From Lachnospiraceae bacterium UBA3863 (lineage in GTDB: Bacteria; Bacillota; Clostridia; Lachnospirales; Lachnospiraceae), in contig DGGX01000226.1 of NCBI GenBank assembly GCA_002392385.1, positions 1-5,186 on the forward strand: 5,186 bases of DNA, given 5' to 3'. Shown here one piece after another: positions 1-5,186 of this stretch. The notes beneath the pieces are model-generated. The model had not been told where the DNA came from. It was given only the letters and a program-made list of their open reading frames with translations, and searched no databases. The position numbers were made by a program, and so were the translations under genes. Within the stretch, counting starts at the first letter, position 1; each line of letters begins with the position of its first letter.

Positions 1-594
<594 letters not shown>

Positions 595-595
595 A

Positions 596-666
596 CTAGT
601 TGGCGCTTCAAGTTGTTGACTCATAGTGAGCCAACTAGCGCACCTTGCTGCGCAAGGTGTCGGCAC
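596..666. repeat. Repeat unit 1 (hairpins A1 and B1)
   Basis: Stem A1 pairs CTAGTTGGC (596-604) with GCCAACTAG (630-638), nine perfect base pairs around a 25-base loop that contains TTGACTCA. Stem B1 pairs CACCTTGC (641-648) with GCAAGGTG (652-659), eight perfect pairs around the three-base loop TGC. The trailer is TGTCGGCAC (658-666), a slightly longer version of the TGTCAC that closes the other two units. A 12-base linker (667-678) without obvious structure separates it from unit 2. Confidence 0.85.
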
Positions 667-678
667 GTTGTGGCAGGC

Positions 679-755
679 CGCATTGGCGCTTTAGTTTATT
701 GATTCACTGTGAGCCAACTAGTGCAGGTTGGCGCCATTGGACGCCAACCTGTCAC
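679..755. repeat. Repeat unit 2 (hairpins A2 and B2)
   Basis: Stem A2 is the weakest of the set. Only TTGGC (683-687) pairs with GCCAA (713-717), because the outer part of the 5' arm has diverged while the 3' arm still reads GCCAACTAG as in unit 1. The 25-base loop holds TTGATTCA where unit 1 has TTGACTCA. Stem B2 is strong: CAGGTTGGCG (724-733) pairs with CGCCAACCTG (742-751), ten perfect pairs around the loop CCATTGGA. The trailer is TGTCAC (750-755), and unit 3 starts within three bases. Confidence 0.85.
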
Positions 756-757
756 CA

Positions 758-833
758 ACAGAGGGCGCCGGAGGCAGTTCCTCATTTTGAGCCCTCTGTC
801 GCAAGTCGGCGCCATTGGACGCCGACTTGTCAC
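758..833. repeat. Repeat unit 3 (hairpins A3 and B3)
   Basis: Stem A3 pairs ACAGAGGGC (758-766) with GCCCTCTGT (791-799), nine perfect pairs. Stem A1 also has nine pairs, but six of them differ, so both arms have changed together. The loop is 24 bases. Stem B3 pairs CAAGTCGGCG (802-811) with CGCCGACTTG (820-829), ten perfect pairs around the loop CCATTGGA, identical to loop B2. Compared with B2, the two changed positions are each compensated on the other arm. The trailer TGTCAC (828-833) overlaps a possible -35 element for dnaJ. Confidence 0.85.
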
Positions 834-856
834 TACACATGTAATGATAATAAGAT
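827..856 (+). promoter_or_regulatory. Possible sigma-A type promoter upstream of dnaJ
   Basis: TTGTCA (827-832) matches five of six positions of the TTGACA -35 consensus. TAAGAT (851-856), 18 bases downstream, matches four of six of TATAAT. The stretch from about 836 to 880 is clearly more AT-rich than the rest of the window, as expected for a promoter in a GC-rich genome. The -35 candidate falls in the trailer of repeat unit 3. A second -10-like hexamer, GATAAT (869-874), lies nearby without a good -35. No CIRCE (HrcA) operator of the TTAGCACTC type is present. If real, this would let dnaJ be transcribed separately from dnaK. The match is modest and the call tentative. Confidence 0.3.
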
Positions 857-877
857 ATCGAAGATACCGATAATAAG
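846..877. repeat. 9-base direct repeat GATAATAAG in the dnaJ upstream region
   Basis: GATAATAAG occurs at 846-854 and again at 869-877, 23 bases apart start to start, about two helical turns. Between them TATCG (856-860) and CGATA (868-872) form a short inverted repeat. In AT-rich DNA just upstream of a gene this could be a pair of regulator half-sites or a duplicated -10 region. It could also be chance in low-complexity sequence. Confidence 0.5.
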
Positions 878-884
878 TATGGGG

Positions 885-912
885 TGCCCAGGCTGTGTAT
901 GCGGTCTGGGCA
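885..912 (+). promoter_or_regulatory. Stem-loop in presumed dnaJ leader
   Basis: TGCCCAG (885-891) pairs with CTGGGCA (906-912), seven perfect, mostly G-C pairs around a 14-base loop. It ends 26 bases before the dnaJ ATG. It is not followed by a U-tract, so it is not a terminator. Its position suggests a leader structure that could affect mRNA stability or access to the weak dnaJ ribosome binding site, but no regulator is evident. It is unrelated in sequence to the upstream repeat units. Confidence 0.4.
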
Positions 913-938
913 GCCGCAGTGAATAAGAGAACTGAGAA

Positions 939-2099
939 ATGGCAGAAAAGAAACGGGATTATTATGAGGTCCTCGGTGTCGCGAAAACGGCTTCGGAGGA
1001 TGAGATCAAGAAGGCCTACAGGAAACTGGCCAAGAAATATCACCCGGACGTGAACCCCGGCGACAAGGAGGCGGAGGCCAAGTTCAAGGAGGCTTCCGAG
1101 GCTTTTGCCGTGCTCAGCGATGCTGACAAGAGGAGGCAGTACGATCAGTTCGGACACGCGGCCTTTGACGGCAGTCAGGGCTTCGGCGCGGGCGGATTTG
1201 ATTTCAACAGTGCGGACTTCTCGGACATTTTCGGAGGCATTTTCGGGGATATGTTCGGGGGCGGCCGTGCCAGAGGCGCCCAGGGCGGTCCCATGAAGGG
1301 CGCGAATCTGCGCATCAGTGTGCGGATCAGCTTCATGGAATCGATCTTCGGCGTGGACAAGGAGATCACGCTGAATCTCAAGGATCCCTGCCCCAAGTGC
1401 GGCGGCAGCGGGTGCAAGCCCGGCACCAGCCCCAAGATGTGCCCCAAGTGCGGCGGCCGGGGCCAGGTGGTCTTCACGCAGCAGTCCTTCTTCGGGACCG
1501 TCCGCAATGTGCAGTCCTGCCCGGACTGCGGCGGCACCGGCAAGATCATCGAGGACAAGTGCCCGGACTGCGGCGGTACCGGTTATATCACCAACCGCAA
1601 GACATTATCCGTCTCTATACCTGCCGGCATTTTCAACGGCCAGAGCATCCGTCTGCGTGAGAAGGGCGAGCCCGGCACGGGCGGCGGCCCCAGGGGTGAT
1701 CTGCTGGTGGAGGTCATCGTTTCTCCCCATCCCGTCTTTGAGCGGGAGGATTACAATATCTTCTCCACGGTGCATATCTCTTTTGCCCAGGCAGCGCTGG
1801 GCGGCAGCGTGGTGATCGATACGGTGGACGGCAAGGTGGTATCCGACCTCAAGGCCGGGACACAGACCGGCACCAGGATCCGTCTGCGGGGCAAGGGCGT
1901 GCCCGCCGGCCGGGGCAGCAGCGTGCGCGGAGATCAGTATGTGACCTTCGTGGTGGACGTGCCCACCAGGCTGAGCAAGGAGGCCAAGGACCTGCTCAGG
2001 CAGTTCGACGCCATGACGGGCGATACCCTCAGCGAGGCAGAGCGGGTAGAAAAGAACGACGACAGTAAGGACAAGAAGAAGGGATTCTGGAGACGCTGA
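939..2099 (+). CDS. dnaJ: Chaperone protein DnaJ (Hsp40)
   Basis: A complete 386-residue DnaJ, the cytoplasmic J-domain partner that delivers unfolded clients to DnaK and stimulates its ATPase. The J-domain covers about residues 6-72 with the invariant HPD at 35-37 in the context KKYHPDVN. A Gly/Phe-rich linker follows (about 76-118, with repeated GGF, IFGG and MFGGG). The zinc-binding domain has all four CxxCxGxG motifs, starting at Cys151, Cys168, Cys194 and Cys208, so both zinc sites should be intact. The C-terminal client-binding domain runs from about 217 to 355 and contains [13 protein letters not shown]. The tail is charged ([15 protein letters not shown]). Length is normal for a class I DnaJ (about 370-390). 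The ATG start is fixed by the conserved N-terminus. The ribosome binding site is weak: AAGAGA at 925-930 is the best candidate, unlike the strong sites downstream. It probably heads a unit with prmA, rsmE and the cysteine desulfurase. Confidence 0.98.
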   Translation: MAEKKRDYYEVLGVAKTASEDEIKKAYRKLAKKYHPDVNPGDKEAEAKFKEASEAFAVLSDADKRRQYDQFGHAAFDGSQGFGAGGFDFNSADFSDIFGGIFGDMFGGGRARGAQGGPMKGANLRISVRISFMESIFGVDKEITLNLKDPCPKCGGSGCKPGTSPKMCPKCGGRGQVVFTQQSFFGTVRNVQSCPDCGGTGKIIEDKCPDCGGTGYITNRKTLSVSIPAGIFNGQSIRLREKGEPGTGGGPRGDLLVEVIVSPHPVFEREDYNIFSTVHISFAQAALGGSVVIDTVDGKVVSDLKAGTQTGTRIRLRGKGVPAGRGSSVRGDQYVTFVVDVPTRLSKEAKDLLRQFDAMTGDTLSEAERVEKNDDSKDKKKGFWRR

Positions 2100-2126
2100 C
2101 CGGCGCCTCCGGGGACAGGGAACACT

Positions 2127-3125
2127 ATGAAATGGATGCGCCTGCGGGTCAGGACCCGCGCGGAGGCGGAGGACATCCTGGTCAGCGCCATGCAGGACAT
2201 AGGCCTGTGCGGCGCCCAGATCGAGGATCATGTGCCGCTGACAGCTTCTGAAAAGGAGCAGATGTTTGTAGATATCCTTCCCGAGAGCGGTGAGGACGAC
2301 GGCAGCGCCGTCCTCAGCTTTTTTGTGGAAGAAAATGAAGACGGCCTGCTGGTGACGGAGGAGGGTGCTGAGCCCTGCACGCCGGAGGAGATGGTGAGAC
2401 GCATGGAGGGAGTGATCGCCTCCCTGCGTCCTTATTGTGATGTTCTCGGCGAGGGCACCATCACCGTGGAAGAGACGGAGGACGTCGACTGGATCAACAA
2501 CTGGAAGCAGTATTTCCACCAGTTCAGGATCGACGATATTCTGGTGATCCCCTCCTGGGAGCAGCCGGAGACGGAGGACGGCTATCAGCCTTCGCTGACC
2601 TTCCATATCGATCCGGGGACAGCCTTCGGCACCGGCATGCATGAGACGACCCAGCTCTGCATCCGTCAGATCCGCAAGGTGCTGACGCCCGGGTGCAGGA
2701 TCCTGGATGTGGGGACCGGCAGCGGTATCCTGGCGATCCTGGCCCTCCTGCTGGGCGCCGGAGAGGCTGTGGGCACGGATCTGGATCCCTGCGCGCCGCC
2801 GGCGGTGCTGGACAATCTGGAGGCCAACGGTGTGGATCCTTCCCGGATGGAGATCATTCTGGGCAACCTGATCGACGATCCGGCCGTGAAGGCCCGGGTC
2901 GGCACAGACCGGTACGATATCGTCGCCGCCAATATTCTGGCGGAGGTCCTGGTGCCCATGACACCGGCGGTCGTTCCCTGTATGAAGAAGGGGGCTTATC
3001 TGATCACCTCCGGTATTCTGGAGGGCAAGGAAGAGATGGTGGCTGACGCCATGCGGCAGGCAGGCCTCACAGTGGAGTCTGTCACGGCCCAGGGCGAGTG
3101 GCGCTGCGTCGTGGGGAGAAAATAA
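2127..3125 (+). CDS. prmA: Ribosomal protein L11 methyltransferase PrmA
   Basis: A complete 332-residue protein that should methylate ribosomal protein L11 with S-adenosylmethionine. The N-terminal part (about residues 1-110) is the L11-recognition region, here with acidic stretches. The family signature follows in order: WINNWKQYF (about 122-130), the run FHIDPGTAFGTGMHETTQ (about 159-176), the SAM-binding motif I LDVGTGSG (193-200), an acidic residue in VGTDLDP after strand 2, and AANILAEVL (about 267-275) in the position of the catalytic-loop motif. Length is slightly above the enteric form (about 293) but usual for Clostridia. The start ATG at 2127 is preceded by AGGGA at 2117-2121. A second ATG three codons later is possible but leaves a less natural N-terminus. 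It begins 27 bases after dnaJ; dnaJ-prmA adjacency is common in Firmicutes. Confidence 0.96.
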   Translation: MKWMRLRVRTRAEAEDILVSAMQDIGLCGAQIEDHVPLTASEKEQMFVDILPESGEDDGSAVLSFFVEENEDGLLVTEEGAEPCTPEEMVRRMEGVIASLRPYCDVLGEGTITVEETEDVDWINNWKQYFHQFRIDDILVIPSWEQPETEDGYQPSLTFHIDPGTAFGTGMHETTQLCIRQIRKVLTPGCRILDVGTGSGILAILALLLGAGEAVGTDLDPCAPPAVLDNLEANGVDPSRMEIILGNLIDDPAVKARVGTDRYDIVAANILAEVLVPMTPAVVPCMKKGAYLITSGILEGKEEMVADAMRQAGLTVESVTAQGEWRCVVGRK

Positions 3126-3132
3126 GCTCCCC

Positions 3133-3139
3133 GGGAGGA
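3133..3139 (+). promoter_or_regulatory. Ribosome binding site of rsmE
   Basis: GGGAGGA lies four bases before the ATG at 3144, within the 18-base gap after prmA. It supports that ATG as the start and tight translational linkage of the two methyltransferase genes. Confidence 0.75.
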
Positions 3140-3143
3140 CCGC

Positions 3144-3896
3144 ATGCTGCATATTTTCACAGAGCCGGCCGCGCTTTCGGGGGACACGCTCTCGATCACG
3201 GGCCCGGACGTCAATCATATCCGCAATGTCCTGCGTCTGCAGCCCGGGGACATGGTCAGCGCCAGGGTGAACGGGGACCGGCAGGAGTATCTGTGCCGGA
3301 TCACGGAGATGGGTCGGGAAGAGGTCCTGTGCCGGGTGGAGGAGGTCCGCCAGGCGGATACGGAGCTTCCCGCGCAGATCTATCTCTTTCAGGGCCTGCC
3401 CAAGGGCGACAAGATGGAGTGGATCATCCAGAAGAGCGTCGAGCTGGGCGTGACGGAGATCATTCCCGTACAGATGGAGCGCAGCATCGTCCGTTTGGAC
3501 AAGGGCAGCGCCAAGACAGACAAGAAGATCCAGCGCTGGCAGACCATAGCGGAGAATGCCGCCCAGCAGTCCCGCCGCAGCATCCTGCCCACCGTCCACA
3601 GTCCCATGAGCTTTAAGGAGGCCCTGGACTACGGCGCGCAGATGGCGCAGCAGCGCTATATTCCCTATGAGAACCAGCAGGACGACGGGAGCTTCCGGCA
3701 GGAACTGCTGGACCTGCAGCCGGGCGCCGGGATCGCCGTCTATATCGGGCCGGAGGGAGGCATCTCGCTGACAGAACTGGAAGAGGCACGGCAGGCGGGC
3801 GTCAGGCCCGTCTCTCTGGGCAGACGGATCCTGCGGACAGAGACGGCTCCTCTGGTGTTCCTGTCCTGGCTGGTGCTGGCCTTTGAGATCGGCTGA
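3144..3896 (+). CDS. rsmE: 16S rRNA (uracil1498-N3)-methyltransferase RsmE
   Basis: A complete 250-residue SPOUT-family methyltransferase, expected to place the N3 methyl group on U1498 of 16S rRNA in the assembled 30S subunit. The N-terminal PUA-like RNA-binding part (about residues 1-72) has the family motif HIRNVLRLQPGD (about 25-36). The SPOUT domain follows with LFQGLPKGDKMEWIIQKSVELG (split as LFQGLPKGDKM, then EWIIQKSVELG, about 79-100), EIIPV, and RSIVRLD. The SAM-binding knot is formed by YIGPEGG (GPEGG at 202-206) and LGRRILRTETAP (225-236), both intact. Length matches the family (about 240-250). Base spacing from prmA is 18, and a strong GGGAGGA site precedes the ATG. PrmA and RsmE next to each other behind dnaJ is a familiar Firmicutes order, so the family call and the context agree. 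Confidence 0.96.
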   Translation: MLHIFTEPAALSGDTLSITGPDVNHIRNVLRLQPGDMVSARVNGDRQEYLCRITEMGREEVLCRVEEVRQADTELPAQIYLFQGLPKGDKMEWIIQKSVELGVTEIIPVQMERSIVRLDKGSAKTDKKIQRWQTIAENAAQQSRRSILPTVHSPMSFKEALDYGAQMAQQRYIPYENQQDDGSFRQELLDLQPGAGIAVYIGPEGGISLTELEEARQAGVRPVSLGRRILRTETAPLVFLSWLVLAFEIG

Positions 3897-3941
3897 CCGC
3901 CCCGGACAGAAGCGGGCTATACTATAGAAGGACAGTAATAC
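3897..3941 (+). promoter_or_regulatory. Leader of the cysteine desulfurase gene with ribosome binding site and palindrome
   Basis: The 45-base gap contains AGAAGGA at 3926-3932, nine bases before the ATG at 3942, a good ribosome binding site. Just upstream, and overlapping its first two bases, is the perfect 11-base palindrome CTATACTATAG (3917-3927). This includes TATACT (3918-3923), five of six to a -10 box, but no -35 hexamer sits at a suitable distance. A minor internal promoter is possible but unsupported; read-through from rsmE is the simpler view. Confidence 0.4.
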
Positions 3942-5117
3942 ATGAAGGAAATCTATCTGGACAATTCCGCCACGACCCGGTGTTTTCCCGAGACGGCGGA
4001 CCGCATGCACCGGATCTATCTGGAGGACTACGGCAATCCCTCCAGCATGCATCATAAGGGTGTGGAAGCGGAGCAGTACGTGCGGGAAGCGCGCAGGATC
4101 CTGGCCGGCATCCTGAAGGTGGGAGACAAGGACCTGGTGTTCACCTCCTGCGGAACAGAGGCGGACAATATCGCCATCATCGGCGCCGCACAGGCAGGCA
4201 TGCGCCGCGGCCGGCATCTCATCACCACGCGGATCGAGCATCCGGCGGTGCTGGAATCCATGCGGTATCTGGAGAAGCAGGGATTTGAGGTGACCTATCT
4301 GCCGGTGGACCGGTACGGCCTGGTGGACCCCGCGGCCGTGGCGGAGGCTGTACGCGAGGACACACTGCTGGTCTCCATCATGCACACCAACAATGAGATC
4401 GGCGCGGTGGAGCCCGTGGAGGAGATCGGCCGCCTGATCAAGGCCAGGAATCCAAAGACCCTCTTCCACGTGGATGCCGTGCAGGGATTCGGCAAGGCGA
4501 GGATCCTGCCCAGACGGATGAAGATCGACCTGCTCTCCGCCAGCGGCCATAAGATCCACGGCCCCAAGGGTGTGGGCCTTCTCTATATCGCCCAGGGCGT
4601 CCGCGTCCTGCCGCAGATCTACGGCGGCGGCCAGCAGGGCGGCATGCGGAGCGGCACGGAGAACGTAGCGGGCATTGCCGGCATGGCCATGTCCGCGCAG
4701 ATGCTGTACAGAGATCTGGAGGGCGACAATGCCAGGCTCACCCGGATGCGGGAGACCCTGCAGAGGGGCCTGACGGAGATCGGACAGGTGACCATCAACG
4801 GTCCTGCCGGTCAGGAGGACGCGCAGCCGGGCACGGCCGCGCCTCACATCCTCAGCGTCACGGTGCCCGGTGTGCGGGCGGAGGTCATGCTGCACGCCCT
4901 GGAGGACCGGGGCATCTATGTTTCTTCAGGAAGCGCCTGCAGCAGCAATCACCCGCATCCGTCGGACACCCTGCAGGCCATCGGCGCCTCCAGGGACGCC
5001 CTGGACAGCACCATCCGCCTGAGCCTCTCCGTGATGAACACGGAGGAGGAGATGGAGGAGACCGTGCAGGCCTTTAAAGAGCTTGTGCCGCAGCTGCGGC
5101 GGTTCACACGTCATTGA
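3942..5117 (+). CDS. Cysteine desulfurase, NifS/IscS class (probable ThiI partner)
   Basis: A complete 391-residue PLP enzyme that removes sulfur from L-cysteine, giving alanine and an enzyme-bound persulfide. The N-terminus YLDNSATT (5-12) is the family signature. GNPSS (31-35), TSCGTEADN (68-76), His100 in IEHPAV, Asp178 in HVDAVQ and Gln181 form the PLP site. SASGHKIHGPKG carries the Schiff-base Lys204. RSGTEN follows, and SSGSACSS carries the persulfide Cys333. That cysteine loop marks the group I (IscS/NifS-like) class rather than SufS. No iscU or sufU lies beside it; instead thiI starts 22 bases later. In Bacillus subtilis the thiI-linked enzyme of this class (NifZ) feeds sulfur to ThiI for tRNA 4-thiouridine, and the same role is inferred here. 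A more general role in Fe-S cluster supply cannot be excluded. I leave the symbol blank because iscS, nifS and nifZ are used inconsistently for this group. Confidence 0.95.
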   Translation: MKEIYLDNSATTRCFPETADRMHRIYLEDYGNPSSMHHKGVEAEQYVREARRILAGILKVGDKDLVFTSCGTEADNIAIIGAAQAGMRRGRHLITTRIEHPAVLESMRYLEKQGFEVTYLPVDRYGLVDPAAVAEAVREDTLLVSIMHTNNEIGAVEPVEEIGRLIKARNPKTLFHVDAVQGFGKARILPRRMKIDLLSASGHKIHGPKGVGLLYIAQGVRVLPQIYGGGQQGGMRSGTENVAGIAGMAMSAQMLYRDLEGDNARLTRMRETLQRGLTEIGQVTINGPAGQEDAQPGTAAPHILSVTVPGVRAEVMLHALEDRGIYVSSGSACSSNHPHPSDTLQAIGASRDALDSTIRLSLSVMNTEEEMEETVQAFKELVPQLRRFTRH

Positions 5118-5125
5118 GTCAATAC

Positions 5126-5133
5126 AGGAGGAA
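5126..5133 (+). promoter_or_regulatory. Ribosome binding site that decides the thiI GTG start
   Basis: AGGAGGAA lies a few bases before GTG at 5140 (eight bases after the AGGAGG core). No ATG in this frame is present nearby, so this strong site is the main reason for choosing the GTG start. Confidence 0.8.
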
Positions 5134-5139
5134 CGAGGA

Positions 5140-5186
5140 GTGCAGTATCAGTCATTTCTGATCAAATATGCCGAGATCGGCATCAA
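5140..5186 (+). CDS. thiI: tRNA 4-thiouridine synthase ThiI, 5' end only
   Basis: Fifteen codons and two bases are visible before the window ends. Read from GTG (translated as Met), the peptide is MQYQSFLIKYAEIGI, which matches the highly conserved ThiI N-terminus of the form LIKYGEIGIKGKNR. ThiI is an ATP-dependent sulfurtransferase that makes 4-thiouridine at position 8 of tRNA, receiving sulfur from a cysteine desulfurase. In some bacteria it also serves thiamine thiazole synthesis. The gene starts 22 bases after the desulfurase stop. The call rests on a short peptide plus context, both of which agree. Whether the later rhodanese-like domain is present cannot be seen. Confidence 0.85.
   Translation, partial: MQYQSFLIKYAEIGI

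Larger units (their letters stand above)
595..835. repeat. Three tandem double-hairpin repeat units between dnaK and dnaJ
   Basis: The dnaK-dnaJ gap contains three related units of about 71-77 bases, at 596-666, 679-755 and 758-833. Each has a first hairpin (A) with a 24-25-base loop, a spacer of about two bases, then a tight second hairpin (B) and a trailer related to TGTCAC. Conserved landmarks are GC at the start of loop A, TGA just before the 3' arm of stem A, and GCA at the entry to stem B. The stems differ between copies, but most changes are matched on the opposite arm. The first unit begins at the base after the dnaK stop codon. No U-tract follows any hairpin, so rho-independent termination is unlikely. 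Possible roles are mRNA processing or stability between dnaK and dnaJ, a structured RNA, or a dispersed palindromic element inserted in the operon. The repeats are seen directly; the function is unknown. Confidence 0.85.

Noticed and set aside
641..672. Hairpin B1 as an intrinsic terminator for dnaK
   Set aside because: The stem is strong, but it is followed by TCGGCACG with no T-run. The same applies to B2 and B3.
595..835. An insertion sequence or MITE with target-site duplication
   Set aside because: There is no transposase, and I could find no convincing flanking direct repeat at the edges of the block. A degraded or atypical element remains possible but is not supported.
645..926. A 93-codon + strand open frame across the intergenic repeats
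   Set aside because: Its product only reflects the hairpin repeats (RHWTPTCH occurs twice from the B2 and B3 stems). It has no clear ribosome binding site and no protein-like composition.
595..938. A CRISPR array or a CIRCE heat-shock operator in the dnaK-dnaJ gap
   Set aside because: The units are imperfect, abut each other and have no uniform spacers, so this is not CRISPR. No TTAGCACTC/GAGTGCTAA pair is present, so it is not CIRCE.
696..1157. A 153-codon minus strand open frame over the gap and the dnaJ start
   Set aside because: It overlaps dnaJ antisense and the repeat region, and no family resemblance or ribosome binding site is evident.
1605..4895. A 1,096-codon open frame on the minus strand
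   Set aside because: It is the exact antisense of four well-supported genes in matching codon phase. It has no recognisable domain and is rich in His, Leu, Arg and Gln as expected from complementing GC-rich codons. It is explained by the absence of TTA, CTA and TCA codons on the + strand.

Overview
The window looks like part of a chromosome from a GC-rich member of the Clostridia, most likely a Lachnospiraceae-type gut Firmicute. This is inferred from the gene order dnaK, dnaJ, prmA, rsmE, cysteine desulfurase, thiI, from the Firmicutes-like DnaJ and DnaK sequences, and from strong purine-rich ribosome binding sites. No database search was possible, so the taxonomic call is an inference. All six genes lie on the + strand.

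Layout: bases 1-594 are the last third of dnaK (substrate-binding domain and lid). Bases 595-938 are a 344-base gap, far longer than any other gap here. The gap holds three tandem copies of a double-hairpin repeat (about 595-833), then an AT-rich stretch with a 9-base direct repeat and a possible promoter (about 827-880), then a hairpin in the presumed dnaJ leader (885-912). Complete dnaJ (939-2099), prmA (2127-3125), rsmE (3144-3896) and a NifS/IscS-type cysteine desulfurase (3942-5117) follow with gaps of 27, 18 and 45 bases. The 5' end of thiI begins at a GTG at 5140 and runs off the window.

How the genes fit together: DnaK and DnaJ are the Hsp70 chaperone and its J-domain co-chaperone. 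PrmA methylates ribosomal protein L11, and RsmE methylates U1498 of 16S rRNA. The cysteine desulfurase probably supplies persulfide sulfur to ThiI for 4-thiouridine in tRNA and possibly for thiamine synthesis. The block therefore joins protein folding, ribosome modification and tRNA thiolation in what looks like one transcription unit from dnaJ onward.

The protein genes are ordinary. The part most worth a second look is the dnaK-dnaJ gap: the three repeat copies differ in sequence, but most differences in the stems are matched by a compensating change in the opposite arm. This suggests that folding, as RNA or as single-stranded DNA, has been selected. None of the hairpins has a U-tract, so they are not simple intrinsic terminators.
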